Positions 61,155 to 64,000 of a DNA stretch of 64,000 nucleotides are shown in pieces. The notes below the pieces were generated by a model. It was not told the origin of the DNA, ran no database searches, and saw nothing but the letters and a program-made list of their open reading frames with translations. Each line of letters begins with the position of its first letter. The first letter of the stretch is position 1. A program made the position numbers and the translations under genes. The stretch comes from Rhodobacter sp. (GTDB lineage Bacteria > Pseudomonadota > Alphaproteobacteria > Rhodobacterales > Rhodobacteraceae), in assembly GCA_020637555.1 (NCBI GenBank), contig JACKKF010000007.1, positions 1 to 64,000 of the forward strand, written 5' to 3'.

Positions 61155-61182
61155 GCAAACCGATTTGCGCAAATCGGTTTGT
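61155..61182. promoter_or_regulatory. Twin LacI-family operators O2-O3 in one large palindrome
   Basis: GCAAACCGATTTGC (61155-61168) and GCAAATCGGTTTGT (61169-61182) abut without spacing. Because the second is the reverse complement of the first apart from its last base, 61156-61181 form a perfect 26-base palindrome. The sites lie 79-106 bases before the permease ATG and 81-108 from the repressor start. They probably repress the permease promoter, with O1 48-62 bases away centre to centre. Confidence 0.75.
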
Positions 61183-61260
61183 GCCACAATTCGCCAATCC
61201 GGCACCCCGTTGCGCACCCACCAAGGCCCCGCCAAGAGGGCGATCAGCATGGAGAGAGAG

Positions 61261-62613
61261 ATGACGACACCCAATGAAACGCGCGATCCGACGGACGCGA
61301 TCCCGCCACCGCGCAGCCTGGCGCTGTTCGGGTTGCAGCATGTGCTGGTCATGGCGGCCTCGCCGATCACGGCCGTGTTCCTGGTTGCGGGCGCGCTGCA
61401 TTTCGACGACGCGTTGACCGCCGCGCTGATCAGCGCGACCTTCCTGGTCTGCGGCCTGGGCACCTTGTTGCAGAGCTTTGGCCCCGCCGGCTTCGGTGCG
61501 CGGTTGCCATTCATCATGGTGCCGGGCGGCGCACCCATCGCGATCTTCGTCGCCATCGCGACAACCGTCGATGTGCAGACCGCTGTCGGCGCCGTCATCA
61601 TGACGGCCGTGTTCTATTTCCTGGCCTTGCCGGTGTTCCGGCGGCTGCTGGTCTTTTTTCCGCCGATCGTGGTGGGGACCATGCTGCTGCTGGTCTCGGT
61701 CAACCTGGTGCGCATCTATGGGGGCACCATCACGGGGCGCCCGGGGACCGACGGATTCGCGGATCCCACACATATCGGCCTGGCGCTGGCGACCATCGCG
61801 CTGACGGTCCTGTTCGCCCGGTTCCTCAAGGGGATGTGGCAGCGACTCGCGGTGATGCTGGGGCTGGTCGCGGGCACGCTGATCGCCTTTGTGATGGGCG
61901 CGGCACATCTGCCGGCGCTGTTCGACGGCCCGCTGGTGGCCGTGCCGCAACTGCTGCCCTTCGGCATGCCGCGCTTTGACCTGCTGGCGGCGCTGCCGCT
62001 GATCATCTTCTCGGTGATCTCGATGGCCGAGGCCACGGGCCAGACGCTGGCGACCGCCGAGATCGTCGGCCGCAAGGGCAACGCGCAGGCCATCGTGCCG
62101 GCGACGATCCGGGGCGATGCCCTGACCTCGCTGGTCGGCGGCCTGTTCGGAACCTCGCTGATCATCACGTCGGGCGAGAACATCGGCATCGTGCGCGCAA
62201 CCGGGGTCAAGTCGCGCTTCGTGACGGCGGCGGCCGGGGTCATCCTGGTGCTGATCGCGCTGTTCGCGCCGGTCTCGCGCCTGGCGTCGGCGCTGCCGGG
62301 GCCGGTGGTCGGCGGCACGGCGGTGATCGTCTTCGCGATCATCGGGGTGATCGGAATCGACCTGCTGCGCCGGGTGGATCTGCGCGCGCACGGGCACATG
62401 ATCACGCTGGCCTCGGCGCTGGCGATGGGCCTGCTGCCGATCCTGGTTCCGGGCGTCTACAGCGAATTCCCGCGCTGGGCGCAGATGATCCTGGGCAATG
62501 GTCTGGCGATGGGCACGATCACGGCGGCTGTCGTGAACGCGCTGTTCATGAACGCGGCCGAACCCGATCCCGCCGATGACATCGTCGCGGCCGAGGTGGA
62601 GGCCAGCCAATGA
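61261..62613 (+). CDS. Nucleobase:cation symporter-2 family permease (uracil/xanthine type)
   Basis: A 450-residue polytopic transporter of the NCS2 family. Typical pieces are LALFGLQHVLVMAASPITAV, GFGARLPFIMVPGGAPIAIF, SVISMAEATGQTLATAEIVG (the Glu-containing substrate helix), and GGLFGTSLIITSGENIGIVR. Members import uracil, xanthine, urate or other purines with H+ or Na+. GGAGAG precedes the ATG at 61261. It overlaps the amidohydrolase by ATGA and is under apparent LacI-type control. Confidence 0.9.
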   Translation: MTTPNETRDPTDAIPPPRSLALFGLQHVLVMAASPITAVFLVAGALHFDDALTAALISATFLVCGLGTLLQSFGPAGFGARLPFIMVPGGAPIAIFVAIATTVDVQTAVGAVIMTAVFYFLALPVFRRLLVFFPPIVVGTMLLLVSVNLVRIYGGTITGRPGTDGFADPTHIGLALATIALTVLFARFLKGMWQRLAVMLGLVAGTLIAFVMGAAHLPALFDGPLVAVPQLLPFGMPRFDLLAALPLIIFSVISMAEATGQTLATAEIVGRKGNAQAIVPATIRGDALTSLVGGLFGTSLIITSGENIGIVRATGVKSRFVTAAAGVILVLIALFAPVSRLASALPGPVVGGTAVIVFAIIGVIGIDLLRRVDLRAHGHMITLASALAMGLLPILVPGVYSEFPRWAQMILGNGLAMGTITAAVVNALFMNAAEPDPADDIVAAEVEASQ

Positions 62614-64000
62614 CCCCTTTGCGCGATACCCTGGCGGCGGGCGGCGATCTGCTGCTGCTGCCCGGCAAGGTGCTGATCGACGGGCGGGTCCAGTCCGGGC
62701 AGGGCGTGCTGGTGCGCGCCGGTCGGTTCGCCGGAATCGACGATGCCGGGGCGCTTTGCGCCCGGCATCCCCGGCTGACCCCGGTGCCCTTGCCGGACCA
62801 CCTGCTGATGCCGGGCTTCATCGACACCCATACCCATCTGACGCAATCGCTGGGCAAGTCCCTGGTCTTTGGCGAACCCAGCGAGATCTTTCGCCGGATC
62901 TGGGTGCCACTCGAAGCCAGCCTGACGCCGCATCTGGTCTACCTGTCGGCCAAGCTGGCGGCGCTGGAATCCCTGCGCGGGGGCTTCACGACGGCGGTGG
63001 ACGCCGGCACCCGCAGCGAGGGGTGCATGGCCGCGCTGGCCTCGGCCGCGCACGAGACGGGGCTGCGCACGGTTCTGGGCTTCATCTGCAATGACAAGGG
63101 GGGCGCGGCGGAAATCCCGCCCGCCGACGCCATCCTCGACCGGGCCGAGGCGCATCTGTCGGCCTTTGAAGGGGACGCGCTGATCCACCCCTCGCTGGCG
63201 ATCTCCATCCCCGAGGCCGCCAGCGATGACATGCTGACCCGCGTTTCGCGCATGGCGGCCGAAGCGCGCGCCATCTTCCAGACCCATGTGAACGAGCATC
63301 TCGTGGCGGTCGAACGCTCGCTGGTGGCGCGTGGTCAGCGGCCCCTGGAACACCTGGCCGCCATCCGCGCGCTGGGACCGCATGTCCTGGTCGCCCATTC
63401 CACGCTGGTGACGCCGCACGAGCTGACGCTGCTGCGGCAGACCGGCACGGCGGTGGCCTATAATCCGGTTGCCAGCCTGTGGAAGGGCAACGCCATCGCC
63501 CCCGCGCTGCAAATGGCCGAACTGGGCATCCGGTTCGGTCTGGGCACCGATGGCACGCGCGCCGATGGGTTCCGGCTGATGGACGCGGCCGAGGGGATGC
63601 AACGCGCGGCGTTTGGCCTGGCCACGGGCGACAGCTCGTGCGGGGGCGGGTGGCTGTGGCTCGACTCCGCAACCACGATGGCCGCCGGGGCCGCGGGTCT
63701 TGGCCGTGTCACGGGCGCCGTGGCCGAAGGGCTGGCCGCCGATTTCCTGCTGGTCGATCTGAACCGGCCGGAATTCACCCCGTCGCATGATCTGCCCTGG
63801 GAGCTGGTGCGCTATGGCAATCGCGATCAGATCGACGCGGTGTTCACCCAGGGTCAGCTGAGGCTGTGGAAAGGGTGGCCCGTGGATTGGGACGCGCGCG
63901 CCCTGATGGACGAGGTGCGCGCCCTGACCGCCGAGGCGATCGCCGGCGCCGGCATCCAGCGGGTCCACCCGACGGCAACCCGCCACCGGGACGGGGCGCA
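62610..64000 (+). CDS. Amidohydrolase, nucleobase deaminase-like (3' partial)
   Basis: 463 codons are visible; the frame is open to the window end. It is an amidohydrolase-superfamily metal enzyme: the first HxH is in PGFIDTHTHLTQSLGKSLV, later His in IFQTHVNEHLVAVERS and VLVAHSTLVTPHEL, and the metal Asp in FGLGTDGTRADGFRLMDAAE. The layout fits guanine/8-oxoguanine deaminase and chlorohydrolase (TRZ/ATZ) groups. Translational coupling to an NCS2 permease supports a purine- or pyrimidine-like substrate that is imported and then deaminated. The exact substrate is not determined. Confidence 0.88.
   Translation, partial: MTPLRDTLAAGGDLLLLPGKVLIDGRVQSGQGVLVRAGRFAGIDDAGALCARHPRLTPVPLPDHLLMPGFIDTHTHLTQSLGKSLVFGEPSEIFRRIWVPLEASLTPHLVYLSAKLAALESLRGGFTTAVDAGTRSEGCMAALASAAHETGLRTVLGFICNDKGGAAEIPPADAILDRAEAHLSAFEGDALIHPSLAISIPEAASDDMLTRVSRMAAEARAIFQTHVNEHLVAVERSLVARGQRPLEHLAAIRALGPHVLVAHSTLVTPHELTLLRQTGTAVAYNPVASLWKGNAIAPALQMAELGIRFGLGTDGTRADGFRLMDAAEGMQRAAFGLATGDSSCGGGWLWLDSATTMAAGAAGLGRVTGAVAEGLAADFLLVDLNRPEFTPSHDLPWELVRYGNRDQIDAVFTQGQLRLWKGWPVDWDARALMDEVRALTAEAIAGAGIQRVHPTATRHRDGA

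Noticed and set aside
61107..61182. Palindromes interpreted as an intrinsic terminator of the repressor or permease
   Set aside because: The sites are AT-containing, match GCAAAnCGnTTTGC three times, lie in a divergent promoter region and have no T-run; operators explain them better.
63479..63790. Small plus-strand frame inside the amidohydrolase gene
   Set aside because: It overlaps a continuous amidohydrolase frame with metal-binding motifs on both sides; the small frame has no support.

Overview
The window is about 64 kb of high-GC, gene-dense bacterial chromosome. It most likely comes from an alphaproteobacterium of the Rhodobacteraceae (Paracoccus/Rhodobacter-like). The reasons are the strong G/C preference at third codon positions, a single-subunit ETF:quinone oxidoreductase, an aa3-type cytochrome c oxidase subunit IV gene, a sucC-sucD-sucA-sucB-lpdA run, an argH-lipoprotein-lysA run, the TIGR02302/DUF4175 protein, phaA-phaB, and hairpin-plus-TATTT intergenic elements. 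The taxon is inferred from gene content and was not searched. I see no rRNA, CRISPR array, prophage or insertion sequence. One tRNA (CAU anticodon) is present. Both ends of the window cut through genes.

Layout. 1-7 kb: a substrate-binding protein (5'-truncated), a class III aminotransferase, an aldehyde dehydrogenase, an acyl kinase and a phosphate acyltransferase, with a convergent ThDP-dependent enzyme. This looks like a catabolic module converting an amine to an acyl-CoA. 7-11 kb: a membrane-lipid pair (an MprF-type flippase-domain protein overlapping a DedA-PAP2-LssY fusion), then tRNA-CAU and a YjbR-like protein. 11-14 kb: purMN and a convergent MFS transporter. 14-24.5 kb: the 2-oxoglutarate dehydrogenase/succinyl-CoA synthetase run sucC-sucD-sucA-sucB-lpdA, interrupted by a small membrane protein, an exported protein, a sulfotransferase and a MAPEG protein. 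24.7-31.8 kb: an orphan ABC ATPase, a zinc-finger protein, pirin, polA, a hydrolase and a pseudouridine synthase.

31.8-36 kb: mtaB-dapF (minus), panE (plus) and tsaC (minus), with short overlaps. 36-40.3 kb: acyl-CoA dehydrogenase, an MBL-fold hydrolase, then two paralogous lipoproteins flanking the 43-residue oxidase subunit IV. 40.3-42.8 kb: azlD-azlC, a membrane protein and greA on the minus strand. 43-49.7 kb: ETF-QO, a TPR protein-ispE pair, a polyprenyl diphosphate synthase, and a DUF2007/TrmN6-like pair. 49.7-54.3 kb, minus strand: a drug/metabolite transporter, phaB-phaA and an EAL-domain protein. 54.4-60 kb: argH, a tiny lipoprotein, a DUF2834 protein, lysA and TIGR02302. 60-64 kb: a LacI-family repressor divergent from a nucleobase permease and an amidohydrolase (cut by the window end), with three clear operator palindromes between them.

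Most of the content is core metabolism. The more unusual parts are the foreign-looking gene between sucC and sucD, the pair of lipoproteins with a conserved His...Cys pattern, the purine-type regulatory locus with a 26-base palindrome, an unassigned plus-strand terminator in the greA/ETF-QO gap, a candidate LptM-like lipoprotein beside lysA, and paired GTGATCAC boxes in front of sucC.
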